Counted from the stretch's first letter, positions 10,351 through 22,822 are shown. The stretch: DNA of 64,000 bases from Stomorhina lunata (GCA_933228675.1 OW121743.1:63792681-63856680), one strand, 5' to 3'. Notes: generated by a model not told the origin, from the sequence alone. Numbers and translations are program-made.

Positions 10351-11290
10351 TTCTCGACTTATGTAAAACATTTCGAAAATATTCTATACCATTTCTTAGT
10401 ATTCGATACAAATATTCTAAACTTGTCTTATTTAATTATAAAACAGTACAAAATTCCGGTGCATTTTAACAGATGCGGACTTAGTATTTTCCCCTTTTTC
10501 CCGATTTCGCTTTCGAAAACTAAAGCCGAAAATATGGTATACAGATTTTGCCACCTGATTTTTAAAAAGTACCTAAAACATTGTCTTGTTTTTATGTTTA
10601 TTGGACCGATTATTATTTTTCAATTAAAAAGTACCAAACAATAGACAATAGACCGTGGTATAGCAGGTTAGTCATCCGCCTAGCATACCAGAAGCCCAAG
10701 TTCGATCCCTGGCCATACTCACTTGAAAAATAAATTTTCAAAAAAGCGGCGGTTCACCTCATAACTCAGCTAGCCACTGGTTATTGAGTATTAGGCTATG
10801 TAAAACTTCTCTAACTAATGCATTTGCCGTTCGGAGCCGGCGTAAAACCGTAGGTCCCTTTCAATGAGTCTAAAAATAGAATCAGATCCAGCTCATTGTC
10901 TGAGAGAAGTACCCCTTGTTCCAATTGGAATGTTGTCGGGGAATTATAAATATAAAACAATAGATTTTACACTATTATCAGACTTTTTATTTTCGTTGTT
11001 GACCATTTCTTTCCATCGATATGAATTAAAGAAAAGTTACTCATTTTTCTTGATTTTACCCGTTTTGCCCCATAAATTGAAAAAGTACCGGAAACCTTTT
11101 TAATATTATTTAATGGTAATGGTTTGTACTAGTTCAGAGTATACATTTGATATAACAAAATTACTTGGACCTTTTTCAAAAAGTACCATTCATTTTGTTT
11201 TTATATTTGATATACATAGATGGTCGCATTTTAAAAAATAATTCATTTTTTGATCAATATATTTAAAAAAGTAACGGTATCTACATTATA
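10351..11290. repeat. Repeat with recurrent AAAAAGTACC motif, split by a SINE
   Basis: Outside the SINE this region carries at least five copies of (A)AAAAGTA(C/A)C at about 10566, 10627, 11080, 11180 and 11266, each following a T/A-rich run. The SINE at 10646-10954 inserted between the second and third copies. Short frames at 10348-10644 and 10864-11103 have no family features. The origin of the repeat is unknown. Confidence 0.45.
10646..10954 (+). mobile_element. tRNA-like SINE, copy 1 (most complete)
   Basis: About 309 bp flanked by a perfect 10-bp direct repeat AAACAATAGA (10636-10645 and 10955-10964). The first 65 bp or so read like a tRNA: an A-box-like 'tggtatagcaggttagtc', an anticodon-arm-like 'gcctagcataccagaagc' and a good B box GTTCGATCC (about 10700-10708). 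These would form an internal RNA polymerase III promoter. The body that follows contains 'ctcataactcagctagcc', 'gccgttcggagccgg' and 'aggtccctttcaatgag', and ends at 'caattggaatgttgtcgg' plus an A/T tail. Two more copies lie at 60784-61015 and 61450-61737. It encodes no protein. Confidence 0.8.
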
Positions 11291-11297
11291 TCAGTGA

Positions 11298-11502
11298 CTT
11301 GGTGCTTAAAGGGCCAATGTCAAAAAAAATAGTTTTGAGAAAATTTGATTCTAAGTTTTTATTTTCCATATAAACTCATAGTAACATTGCCCAAAAAAAA
11401 ACTTTATAAATCTGTTCTGAGTAAAAGAGGGAAAAGAAGGGAATCTAATGTAAGATTAACTCAAAACAGCACAAAATTGACATTGGCCCTTTTAGAATCA
11501 AG
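11298..11502. mobile_element. Short TIR element (MITE-like), about 205 bp
   Basis: The ends are inverse copies over about 26 bp with few mismatches: the left end has AAAGGGCCAATGTCAA and the right end its complement TTGACATTGGCCCTTTT. The interior is AT-rich; the small frame within it is incidental. I could not find a target duplication, so the boundaries are approximate. Confidence 0.6.
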
Positions 11503-12334
11503 CCACATTTATATATTTAGTACTCTAGCATTTTATTTTTTAAGTGAATAATTCAAAAATTTCTTGTCCTGTCTTATGAAATGTTTGAAAGCTAATTGAG
11601 TCATCATTCCTAATCAAGTTCTATTTTCTAAGAAAAATATCGTTATAATAAAATTCGGGTCAAATGAAGCCAAAAAAAAAAAAATAAATAAATAAAAACA
11701 TTAAAATTGGGTCAGATAAAATAACTTAAGTATTTAAATAAAGAATAAATCGTTTTTTAAATTCGGATATCGAAATTTGATCCCGAAAAACCTTTCTTTA
11801 TTTTCAAATATTTTATCACTACAATAAGTACCGGAATTAATATATTTTTAAAGCTCCTTTGTTCATATTCGTTTACCTCTACAAAAAAAAAATTAGAACG
11901 AATTTGCGAAATTTATGATAATTTGATACAAAGCGACCAACTAAACTGAATATTTGATCGTACAAAAAATAACAATAACAACAAAAAATAATAGAATCCA
12001 AAATAGGGGGAAATTTGATTTCATACTAAGTAAATAGTACGAGTATTTTTTCCTCCTCATTGTCATTATTTTAACTATTATATGAATTTATATGATGATA
12101 TTGTTATAGTAAATCAACCAAGTGATTGTTTTGTTCGTGCTTTTGTTGCAAAAATTGCAAAAGTGCTCTTTGGTTATTGTATTTAGAAAAATTTATATGA
12201 AAGAAATCACAAAAAAGAGGTGATCGACTACTTGTATTGAATTTATTATATGGATGGATGGACGGATGAATGGAATAGTTAGAAACGTTTGTTTGCCTCA
12301 ATAGTTTGTTGCACATTTGAGAAACTGTTCAATG
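11503..12334. other. AT-rich stretch without recognised feature
   Basis: It contains a small TGGA-rich simple repeat near 12247-12272 and A-rich runs. No coding frame is supported. Confidence 0.5.
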
Positions 12335-13570
12335 CACAGTGGGGCAGAACAAAATATTTTGGGACATAACTCTTAAACTTGTAATTGGCTGGTCCGATAG
12401 ATATAAAATTTTGTGTATACATAGCCAAGTGGCATTGGAGCTTTACAAAGCACTATCTAGATCGTACTAACTGCTATATTTTGATCAAAATTAGATATTA
12501 GATGACTTTTAAATATTATTTTTATACCCTTCACCACCATAGGTGGAAAGGGTATTATAAGTTTGTGCTGATGTTTGTAACGCATAGAAATATTTGTCTT
12601 AGACCCATCTTTTAGTATACCAATAGACTTAGCATCACTTTCTGAGTCGATTTAGCGATGTCCGTCCGTCCGTCCGTCTGGCTGGCTGGACGGCTGGCTG
12701 GCTGGACGGCTGGCTGGCTAGACGGCTGGCTGGCTGGACCCCCATGTAAACCTTGTAATCAAACTACAGGTCGCAATTCTAAAGATAATTCGATGAAATT
12801 TGGCACAGATAATTTCTTTGATAATGGGACCACGGCTATTGAAATTGGTCAAAATCGGTCATTTATGGTACCTCCCATAGGTCCCACTTCCCGGAATTGC
12901 TATATTGGCCACAAATATCAATATTTTTTCATGAAATTTAAAACAAATACTGCTTATGTAAACTTAAATCACTGTACCAAATTTCGGTCCACATTTGACC
13001 AAATCGGTCCACATTTGACCATAGCTCCCATACAAACTCTTCTTAAAAAACGCACTAAATAAGACAAAAAATCACTAAAACGCTCGTAAATCTAAAGATA
13101 ATGAAAATTTTCAGTTTATACATAATTTTTGTAACAACTTTTTGTACATAATTTTTGTAACAACTCTAATCAATTTGCCAAATTTCGAGATAATCGGTCC
13201 ACATTTGACCCTAGCTCTCATATAAGTCCAAATGACGGAAACAGGTTGAATATATACGTTTTGAGAAAATGTTTGTATGATGGTAAAATTTAGCAAATAT
13301 TTGTCTTTATACAGGAAAAATAACACCTTTGACCTTAGTGGTGAAGGGTATCGTATGGTCGGCTTGACCGACTATAGCGCTTTCTTACTTGTTATATTTA
13401 AATTGATTTCTTATAGAGCAACTTTTGCTCAATCTTGTTAAAACACCACCAAAACTTAAATTCGTTTTCTGTTAGTTTCTGTTCAAATATTCATAATTTT
13501 ATTTTAATCATATCAATGTTTTGGATGTTTCAAATATATTTACAATTTTTTTTTCTTCTTCCCCACTGTG
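12335..13570. mobile_element. TIR element beginning CACAGTGGGG, interrupted by a Helentron-like copy
   Basis: CACAGTGGGG at 12335-12344 has its inverse at 13561-13570, with similar 'cagaa'/'aagaa' continuations. Subtracting the Helentron-like copy at 12523-13393 leaves about 365 bp, a typical size for a non-autonomous DNA transposon. CACAGTG recalls Transib termini, but no matching 5-bp flank duplication is present (CAATG on the left, CCATA on the right). The class is therefore open and the pairing could be chance. Confidence 0.45.
12523..13393 (+). mobile_element. Helentron/DINE-like element, copy C (nearly complete)
   Basis: The clearest full copy. The 5' end is TATACCCTTCACCACCAT, which can also fold with a nearby AAAGGGTAT. 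A run of GTCC and (GGCTGGCTGGAC) repeats lies at about 12659-12740. The body has a small internal duplication of 'atcggtccacatttgacc' near 12980-13020. The inner repeat GTGGTGAAGGGTAT sits at about 13337-13350, followed by a GGTCGG/CCGAC hairpin and the CTTACTTGTT terminus. The 134-codon frame at 12658 begins in the GTCC run and is not a gene. Confidence 0.75.
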
Positions 13571-14049
13571 CCATATTGGAATTCATATATAACTAATAAT
13601 AGTTAAGTTAACCATTGGCTTTGAGAAGAAAGAACCGTCCATTTGACAATCGAACCGTTTGTTCTCCGTTGACCAATACATACATTTTACTGTCAACATT
13701 AATGTTTTTCCACTGTCCATTGTTGCAGGGATTGAGTGATAGATTGTACCGCTGTTTTCTCGTGCCATACATACAGTTTCAGTTTAGATTGTATGTCAGT
13801 TATGCCATTTGAATTTTTAGTTCAATATTAACAACAATCACAAATGAAAATATTGTAAATCTTATAAAAATAAAAACTGAACTTTATTACAACAATTGAC
13901 CAATAGTCATCATCATTATCGTCATCGAAATCATCATTATTGCTACTGGCGACATCATCCACCAGGTAATATAATATTTGTAAGTGACTATAGCAGAGAT
14001 TCTTAATGTTTGGCACAAAGTAGATAAGACAGTTTCGAACAAGAAAATA
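13571..14049. other. Stretch without recognised gene
   Basis: It contains a CATCAT/GATGAT-type imperfect trinucleotide patch at about 13908-13965. The short frames here have no family features. Confidence 0.4.
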
Positions 14050-16330
14050 TCAAAATTTTATAAATTATGTGAAGTGAGAGGTTTAAGATATAAAACTTTT
14101 TTAAATAAAAACCGATAACACAAACTATTTTATACAAAACTTAATGTTGAAGTCTTATCTATATAACAGTATAAAATTCAGTTGCATATACTTGCATATT
14201 TAGTCGAAAATCATCCATAAGTCAAATGATCTTATACATATTAGTCAATTTTTAAAAATTGTTATTAACTCCTTCTATTGAGTATAATGTGAAGTTTGTT
14301 TGATTCTTTCTATCTTTCCTTGTGTTAAAAAAAATGTAAAAAAGGTAAGACTCCGTTGGCTATAACTTTTTTCAAATTAGCATTGAGGGAAAGAAATTTT
14401 ACCTTAATGAAAGGCTGAAGTCATATCTTTATTGTAATATATATATTGTCTGCATAAATTTGCATATTTAGATTTTAAACAATAATGAGCAACATCATCT
14501 AATAAATTTTTCTTTCCTAAAATTTGGGATTTTTGAAGAAATTGACCTAGTAAGTTTACCATATCTTATAAACTACTTGTCCAATTTTATGGAAAAGTTC
14601 ATTAATGGATTAACAACATAATTACCCTAACGACGTGCTAAGTTTTGTTCGGTATATGGTTTAGGTGTTTTTTAGATCGCAATTTAAAAAATATTTTTTT
14701 TTGTGAAAAAATTTAATTTTTAAAAAGTTCCTAAAATATGGACAATGGATTTAACTTACCACTATTACTCCTCGATAATAAAAATATTAATATTCCAAAC
14801 AATGTAAGCCTTATACTGCGAAAATCACTCGTTTTTAAGTGATTTGTTTAAGAACACAGTAAAAATGTCCAATTTTCATATTTTAATAAAAAAAAGTTCA
14901 GCCTACATTGACTATAACTTTTTCCAAATTAACATTTAGGAAAAAAAATTTATTCTGAATGAAAGGCTGAAGTCTTACCCTTATTCGATATATATATTTG
15001 CTGCATATATTTGCATATTTAGATTTTAAGCAATAATGAGCTACATCATCTAATAAATTTTTCTTTCCTAAAATTTGGGATTTTTTAAGTAATTGCCCTA
15101 GTAAGTTTACCATATTTAAAAAAAAAACTACTTGTCCATTTTTTTGGAAAAGTCCACCAATAGATTAAGAGCACAATAAGATGTGCTAATACAAGCTTTT
15201 TGTTTGATAAACGGTTTTGGAGCTTTTTATATCGCAATTTTACAAAACAATTTTTTCGAAAAAATTAAATTTTTCATATAAAAAAGTTTGTTTCTTTTTA
15301 TCTTTTTTTGTGTTAATAAAACCACAAGATAAAAAAGGCCTTTTTAATAAAAACTAACGAAACAAAAGTGATGATCAAATATAACACTAAAAGTTGAATT
15401 TTGAGCAATAACTTTTTTAACAAGAAATAATTTTGAAACTTTAAGAATTATAACTTCTTTAAATAACAACCGATAAGACAAAATTTATACAAAACTTAAG
15501 GTTTGAAGTCTAGCCTATAGACCTGTTTAAAATTAAGTTGCATATATTTGCTTATTTAGACTAAAATCAAAAACAAGTGAAATGATCTAATATAAATAAT
15601 TTGTAAAATTTTGATTTACTTCTTTTACGAAAATCCTAAATCAGAAAAATGTAAAGTTCATTCGTTTATAAAAAATAAAAAAAGTCTAAAGAATTTTGAA
15701 ATCTGTGGAGCATTTTGAATAAAAACTAATGAAACAAGAGTGATGATCAAATGTAAAGCTTGAAAGTTGAATTTTGAGCAATAACTTTTTTAACAAGAAA
15801 TAATTTTGAAACTTTAAGAACAATAACTTCTTTAAATTACAACCGATTAGACAAGATTTATACAAACCTTATGCTTTGAAGTCTAACCTATAGATCTGTT
15901 TAAGATTTAGTTGCATATATTTGCATATTTAGCCTAAAAATCAATTTAAGTAAATTTTGAAAATTTTGATTTACTTCTTTTATTAAGATCCCAAATTAGA
16001 ATAAAGTGAAGTTGGTTTGTTTATAAAATGTTTGTTTTTGCTTTCTCTTTCTTTGTGTTAATAAAACCAAAAAGTAAATTTTTTTTTTTTTTAAGTCAAA
16101 CTTTAGAAGCTATAAAGTTTTTATAGTAAAAACTTATGAAACAAAACTTATTCCAAATTAAAGGCTGAAATCTTACCTTTATTAAAATATATATATTGTC
16201 TGCATATATTTGCATATTTGGACAATAATCAATAATGAGCGACATGATCTTATACAAGCCAATTTTGAAAAATTTGCTAAAAATTATTTTTAGCCTTAAA
16301 AACATTTCGGACTCTCTGCCTTAATAAAAC
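14050..16330 (+). repeat. Field of degenerate 370-550 bp repeats with ATTTGCATAT signature
   Basis: At least six copies of a signature 'tgcatatatttgcatattta' (with variants) occur at about 14184, 14455, 15000, 15538, 15912 and 16200. Two flavours exist. One continues with 'gattttaa.caataatgagc'. The other continues with 'gcctaaaa' and is preceded by 'gagcaataacttttttaac' and 'tatagatctgtttaa'; its copies lie about 374 bp apart. Family C phrases are embedded. The signature contains the octamer ATTTGCAT bound by POU-domain proteins, which may be coincidence in AT-rich DNA. No coding frame is supported. Confidence 0.6.
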
Positions 16331-17854
16331 TAAATAACAGTATACTATGTTATGTATAGTGTAAATCTAAATGTTTACTTTGATTTAAACAGAAAGATTG
16401 CTCAAAACCTTTTCAAATTCATGGAATTGAAATTGCAAAGTTAAATAAAAATTTTGTATGCAATTTCATTTCAAAATTGCAATGCAAATTCATTTATATT
16501 CTTGATAATACGAAAGCATGTCAGGCTAATTGTTGAATGCATTATAATATAGAGCAACAACAATAATTTTAATAAAAACAAAATCTGTTTTAAAGATTTA
16601 TTTTTTCCGAAAAACCCGACACAAATTTCTTCCCCTCGAAATAATTGGCAGCAACATGTTTTTGTACTCCAGTTGTTTTCTTTTTTTTTTTTTGTATTTA
16701 AACTTTTTGTCATGCAAATTAAAGTCGTTTCTTCGGGTATGTCAGTCAGTAATGACAATAATGATAATTATTTTTAAACGAAAATTTTTGTAATGCAATT
16801 TTTTCAGTTGTGCAAAAATATTTCACAATACACAAAATGTGGAAAAAATTGGGGTTGCAAAAACCACTTACGGTGGTGAAGAACACATCTGCTAACTAGT
16901 TTATTCTACATATGGCGAGTGTGTGAATTTACACTCGAAAAATTCTTAACGTTTTCGCTTTTCTGCCTCAATTCTTTAATTGTTAATTTATAAACAAAAA
17001 CTCTTGACGCCCATTAGATACGACCAAAATATATCTTTTATAGGCAATTTGATCGTATTATTCCAAATACATATTTGTCTTATTATGGTAATTTTTTGTT
17101 TTGAGTTTATTGAAAAAACCAGATAAAAAAATTTTGCATATTTTGCAAAAACGTATTGGTTTTACGAAATGTTGTTTTTATATTTCTCTTTAGAACGTAA
17201 TTGAACAATTTTGTTGTTTTTTGTTGCTTTAGTGCATTTGAGGCATTTATGCACGTATTACTACTTGTAAGAATAATAAAAAAACAAATAATAAAAATTA
17301 ATTTACAATAAACTCACTCACACTCTTGTTTTCCGCACATGTGTTAGTGAGTGATTGAGTATCTGTGTTTGTCACTTTTGTTTGGCGGCTGTTAAACATC
17401 AACACTCGGGTGTATCGATGTGTGATTTATAATGTGCACCCCTTGTTCTTGATACATACATTTGATAGACAGACCGACGGACAATCAATCAATCTTAGGG
17501 AATTCGCTTGATTTTCCTTTCATATTCAACAAATCTTGTTATACAATAGATATTAAGGTGACCAAGTGGGTTAAGCTTCAAAAGCGTAGCTTATCCTTAG
17601 ACTTATATGAGAAATTTTCACATTTGGAATAAAAGAAATATGTTTGTGATCTCTTAAACTACCAAAATACTCAATACAGAAAATTTTGTTCTGTGCAGGA
17701 CTGCTTCTGTCAACTCATGCATTATCCATGAACCATTCTGGCAACTATGCTCTCTTATTTATATTAATGTAATCAGCTTAAATTACGATCATCTAAGCCA
17801 GTTTACCCATCTTATGTGTGTACAATCAGGAAATGATAATAAAAAAACAAAATG
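16331..17854. other. Stretch without recognised gene
   Basis: Mixed-composition, AT-rich sequence. The 95-codon minus frame at 16471-16758 contains a poly-lysine run from a T tract and shows no family features. I see no RNA gene or repeat boundary. Confidence 0.4.
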
Positions 17855-18190
17855 CAACGAAAAAAGTTGAATTTTGAGCAATACGTTTTTTTAACGAGAA
17901 ATAATTTTGGAATGTTAAGAATTATAACTTCTTTAAATAACAAGCGATAAGACAAGATATATAAAAAGCTAAAGGCCTGAAGTCTTGCCTATAGAACTGT
18001 ATAAAATTTAGTTGCATATATTTGCATATTTAGCCTAAAACCAGAAGCAAGTGAAATGATATAATATAAGTAAATTTTTGAAAATTTTATTTACTTCTTT
18101 TATTAAGATCCTTAATCAGAATAATATGATGTTCGCCTTTTTATAAAAGGTTTGTTTTCCTCTGTTTTTTTTTTGTATTCATAAGCCAAA
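17855..18190 (+). repeat. Outlying copy of the ATTTGCATAT repeat
   Basis: It carries the ordered phrases of the 374-bp unit at 15400-15960: 'gttgaattttgagcaata', 'aagaattataacttcttta', 'gataagacaaga', 'ttgcatatatttgcatat' and 'tagcctaaaa'. Confidence 0.65.
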
Positions 18191-19235
18191 ATTTTCGAAA
18201 CCAGCCGACTCCTTGGGGTACCGGCCTTGGATCCCTATTCATTCACCTATTTTTCTTTTCAATGTACAAGCCGCAATTCTAAACATATTTTGATGAACGT
18301 CTATTAATTAATTCAGAAAAGAGATTCGCTAACTTTGGTTGAAATTCGTCAACTAATTGGGGGTACCTGCCTTGAAGCCCAAATTTAGCTGTCTTGGACC
18401 CCCATTTTTCACCTACTTTTCTTCTTAATGTACAATCCGCAATTCTCCAAGAAATTTGGTAAAATTCGGCACACGTCTATTAGTTGTTCTAAAAAAGAGC
18501 TTTACTTTTTTTTTTGATTGAAATCCGTCCTTTTCTTGGGGTACTTGCTTTGGACGCCCATTTTTCACTTATTTTTGTTGTTAATGTATAAGTCGGAATT
18601 CTCAACAAAATTTGACGAATTTGATGAATTAGTTTATCCAAAAAAAGAGGTTTACTGATTTTTGTTAAAATCCATCTACTCCTTGGGGTACTAGTTTTGG
18701 ACCCCCATTTTTCACTTTAAGTTGACTCCACGCCTTTTAGTTTACCCAAAAAGAGCTCTATTTATTTTAGTTGAAACTAGTAGACTCCTTGGGGTAGCTA
18801 CCCTGAACCACCAATTTCACCTATTTTTCTTTTTAATGTTCAATCCGCAACTCTCGACTGTGAAATTCTAATTTTGGTTGAAATCAGTTGATTCCTTGGT
18901 TACCTGCCTTGAACCCCCATTTTTCAACATTTTTTTTTTGCAACGTATAAGCCGCAGTTCTCAACAAAATTTGACTCACTTTGGCTCACGTCTATTTATT
19001 GATCCAAGAAAGAGTTATACTAATTTTGGTTAAGATCCCTTGACTCTTTGAGGTACCTGCCTTGGGCCCCCATTTTTTACTTATTTTTCTTCTCAGTATA
19101 TAATCCGCAGTTCTCAACAAAATTTGATGAAATTCGGCACAAGTCTATTGGTTTATTAAAAAAAGAGCTCTACTAATTTTGGTTGAAATCCGTCTACTCC
19201 TGGGAGTACCTGCCTTGAACTTACACTTAAATGCA
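18191..19235 (+). repeat. Degenerate tandem repeat, eight units of about 105-170 bp
   Basis: The phrase 'ctccttggggtacctgcc' (with variants) recurs eight times, near 18210, 18355, 18530, 18680, 18783, 18890, 19040 and 19197. Between copies are recurrent 'cccatttttcac', 'aatgtacaatccgcaattct', 'aatttgatgaaattcggcac' and 'aaaagagctctact'. Units differ in length and are well diverged, so this is an old array. Some phrases resemble the body of the Helentron-like elements, which may be its source. Confidence 0.7.
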
Positions 19236-19953
19236 TTTTCATTAAAAAGTTAAGCCTAAATGACGGCAACACTTTTTGTTTAAATTGTGCATAAAAATTT
19301 ATATGACTTTCTCAGAAAATTTTGAACGTTGTTCTACGATTGGTAAATTTCGGTGAATTTTTTTCGCTCAATCTCAAGAAGATACTTTCGCCTTTTTCGT
19401 GCTTATGGTGGGAGCACCCAGAAAACCGATTCAACTCAGTTTTTGTCCAAAGAAAAACGAAAACACTGAATTTTGTAGAGCTTTTTTGATTTAATGATAT
19501 CTCCTAAACTTTATGCGAGATTAAGTTATTTTTGAATGGAAAGTCAAAATTTATTTGTTTTTCAGCCCATTCGTTGAATTGGAGGCGATCTAAGTCGAAT
19601 AATAATGCAATTTCAAAGCAAAAGGGTAGTCAAATAAAGAAGTGATGCCAACTCAAACGTATGAGATTATAAGAAAACACCCGATATAAGGCGAATTAAG
19701 AAATTTTCAACGTAGGGAGCCAGTGATATTGATATACTTTCTTTCATAAATAGGGACTAATGACGCTCTAAAACTTTAAAATAAAATTTAAACGAATTGT
19801 TCTTGGAAAAAAACTACGAATCTCGATACTCGCTAAGACTATATTAAATATAGTCTGGATCTTAAAAATAAGTGGATTTAGTAATTTCCGTTTAAAAAAA
19901 AATCAAAAAATATTTTCGCAGAGCCTCTGAATAAGGACAAATTAGCTTAAAGA
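19236..19953. other. Stretch without recognised gene
   Basis: It contains an odd-length perfect palindrome at 19837-19857 (two 10-bp arms AGACTATATT/AATATAGTCT around one base). No coding frame is supported. Confidence 0.45.
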
Positions 19954-20714
19954 AAACAAGTAAAAAAGGGCTATAGTCGGTCAAGCCCGACCATAGGATA
20001 CCCTTCACCACTAAGGTCAAAAGTCTTCTTTTTATTGTATAAAGACAAATATTTGCTATATTTGCCATCATACATATATTATCTCAAAACTTATACATAT
20101 ATTTAAGCTGTTTCCGTCATTTGGACTTATATGAGAGCTAGGGTCAAACGTGGACTGATTATCTCGAAATTTGGCAAATTGATTACAGTTTTTTCAAAAA
20201 TTATTTATGCACAAAATAAACTCAAAATAGTCATTGTCTTCAGATTTATGAGCGTTTTAGTGATTTTTGTCTCATTTAGTGCGTTTTTAAAGAAGAATTT
20301 GTATGGAAGCTATGGTTAAATATTCAACGAAATTTGGTACAGTGATTTTGGTTTACAAAAACAGTATCTATTTTTAATTTCATGAAAAAATATTGATATT
20401 TGTGGCCAAAATATCAATTCCGGAAAGTGGGACTTATGGGAGGTACCATAAATAATTAACCGATTTTGACAAATTTCAATAGCCTACTATCAAAAAAGTT
20501 ATCTGTGCCAAATTTCATCAAATAATGAACTTATATAGGGGTCCAGCCAGCCGTCCAGCCAGATGGACGTACGTTCGGACGGACTAACATCGCTAAATCG
20601 ACTCAGAAAGTGATTCTTAACCTATTGGTCTAAGAAAATATATATATTTCTATGCGTTACATACATCAGCACAAACTTATAACACCCTTTTCAACTATGG
20701 TGGTGAAGGGTATA
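19954..20714 (-). mobile_element. Helentron/DINE-like element, copy D
   Basis: Minus-oriented copy. The left end reads 'aacaagtaaaaaagggctatagtcgg', split here by the hairpin arm, followed by the 'cccttcaccac' inner repeat. The right end is 'tggtggtgaagggtata'. The GTCC-type run is short (about 20537-20585). The plus-strand frame at 20131-20319 lies wholly within the element body and is not a gene. Confidence 0.75.
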
Positions 20715-21925
20715 AAAAAATACTGAAATACCCTCTGCAATTTTCGAGATATAAACGATTAAATATAATCGTCTTTATATATAATTAATATTTGTACTTT
20801 TTATGAAAGCATTTTATTCAGTATATAGATAATACATACTTTTCCACTTCATCAGTTGTTTATCAATTACTTAGTTTCGAAATAACATCAGGAAATATCT
20901 TTCTGTTATCTTCATATTATGTAAAGAGCAGTACACCTGCATTCATGTAATAATAACAACGAAATCCTTTAACTATAGTCAACAAACCTTATGAAAATCT
21001 TATAAATACTTAATAAACAATTTCGAAACTATAAATCTTGGCCAACTTTTAGGTCATAACTTATCAGTTAACAATAACTGTCATCATTTTCCATTGTCTA
21101 ATTGACACACAATTATTGTTGCAACACTTTGTTGCAAAGCAACAAAATTCTCATTAAATAAGAAGAAAAAAAATCCAAACTAAAACAATGACCTCTGGTC
21201 ACCTTATAATACATTCTCATACTTATTACATTATATCGTAGTATAAAGTTTATACCTCATTTGATATTTCACTTTTTAAATGATGGCTACATGAACCGAC
21301 TGAAAGCTAAAGTAACGGCAACGACTGTGACAAAGACGGTACGTTCAAACAAGTGATTGTACGGCACAGCAGTAACATATAACACATAAGCTACACGTAA
21401 TGCTAGAAGCTTGAAGCTGTCAAATTCAATTGTCAATTAAGCTTTTTTACTTTTTTTTTTGTTGAAAAACAATTCTTTTCGGTTTTCTTTAGTTTTCGAG
21501 TTCGATTCATTTGGTTTTCTGATGTGTCTTTAATGTTAAAAGTAATATAATAAATTTAAAGCGTTAAATATTTTTTTTTAGAAAATTTATGATCTCATCT
21601 TAGATGGGATGTTGGGATGTGATGGAAAAAGTAAAAAATATTGAGTTTAAAATTAGAGATAGTGTCTTAACTTTATTTTTTTTTTTTGCTTCTAACGGCA
21701 TCAAATGTCAACTTAACCGTTTATTTGTAATCTTAAAGACATAATTAACTCTGCTCACACTTACATTTGATGTAGAAGTCACACGCTTGTCTTATAGCTT
21801 TCAACGATGAAAGATAAGAAATTAAATACAGGGGAAGAAATTTTGATATCTTATGAATACAAAATTTCTGAAAATATACTATTTATGTGAGCATATGTAA
21901 TTTTTTTTGAAAATTTACAATTTAT
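20715..21925. other. Unique AT-rich sequence, no gene recognised
   Basis: The only structure noted is a TTTGTTGC-AAA-GCAACAAA hairpin at 21128-21146. A somewhat less AT-rich patch (21290-21420) has no usable open frame. Confidence 0.4.
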
Positions 21926-22822
21926 AAGAGATTTTCGAAAATTTATTTAATTTTACGAAATTTTTCGAAAATTTACTTTTTATAGAAAATTTTTCGAAAA
22001 TTTACTTTTTATAGAAAATTTTTCGAAAATTTACTTTTATAAGAAAATTTTTCGAAAATTTACTTTTATAAGAAAATTTTCAAAAATTTAATTTTTATAG
22101 GAAATTTTTCAAAAATGAACTTTTTATAGGAAATTTTTCTAAAATTTACTATTTATAGGAAATTTTTCAAAAATTTATAGGAAATTTTTCAAAAATTTAT
22201 AGGAAATTTTTCAAAAATTTACTATTTATAGGAAATTTTTCAAAAATTTAGTTTTTATAGGAAATTTTTCAAAAATTTACTTTTTATAGGAAATTTTTCA
22301 AAAATTTAGTTTTTATAGGAAATTTTCAAAAATTTACTATTTATAGAAAATTATTTAAAAAAATTACTATTTATAGAAAATTATTAAAAAATTTACTATT
22401 TACAGGAAATTTTTCAAAAATTTTCTTTTTATAGGAAATTTTTCAAAAATTTACTTTTTATAGGAAATTTTTCAAAAATTTTGTTTTTATAGGAAATTTT
22501 CAAAAATTTACTATTTATAGAAAATTATTTAAAAAAATTACTATTTATAGAAAATTATTAAAAAATTTACTATTTACAGGAAATTTTTCAAAAATTTTCT
22601 TTTTATAGGAAATTTTTCAAAAATTTACTTTTTATAGGAAATTTTTCAAAAATTTAGTTTTTATAGGAAATTTTCAAAAATTTACTATTTATAGAAAATT
22701 ATTTAAAAAAATTACTATTTATAGAAAATTTTTAAAAAATTTACTATTTACAGGAAATTTTTCAAAAATTTTCTTTTTATAGGAAATTTTTCAAAAATTT
22801 ACTTTTTATAGGAAAGTTTTTA
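21926..22822 (+). repeat. 29-bp minisatellite with 174-bp higher-order repeat
   Basis: The monomer reads approximately 'ggaaatttttcaaaaattt' + 'actttttata'. From about 22330 to 22790 six monomer variants recur as a block: the variant containing 'tacaggaaat' falls at 22401, 22575 and 22749, a constant 174-bp spacing. That is a higher-order repeat, as seen in evolving satellites. No open frame of interest. Confidence 0.85.

Noticed and set aside
10651..10715. Functional tRNA gene
   Set aside because: The head is tRNA-like with a B box, but acceptor-stem pairing is not evident and it continues into a repeated body with target duplications, so it is a SINE.
12658..13062. 134-codon frame starting MSVRPSVW
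   Set aside because: It begins in the GTCC/CTGG run of a Helentron-like element; homologous short frames appear in other copies by the same cause (for example 62784-62984 and 63074-63349, minus) and are not conserved in length.
14470..16330. POU-factor enhancer cluster
   Set aside because: ATTTGCAT copies here come from copies of one repeat in AT-rich DNA. I kept the repeat and list regulatory function only as a question.
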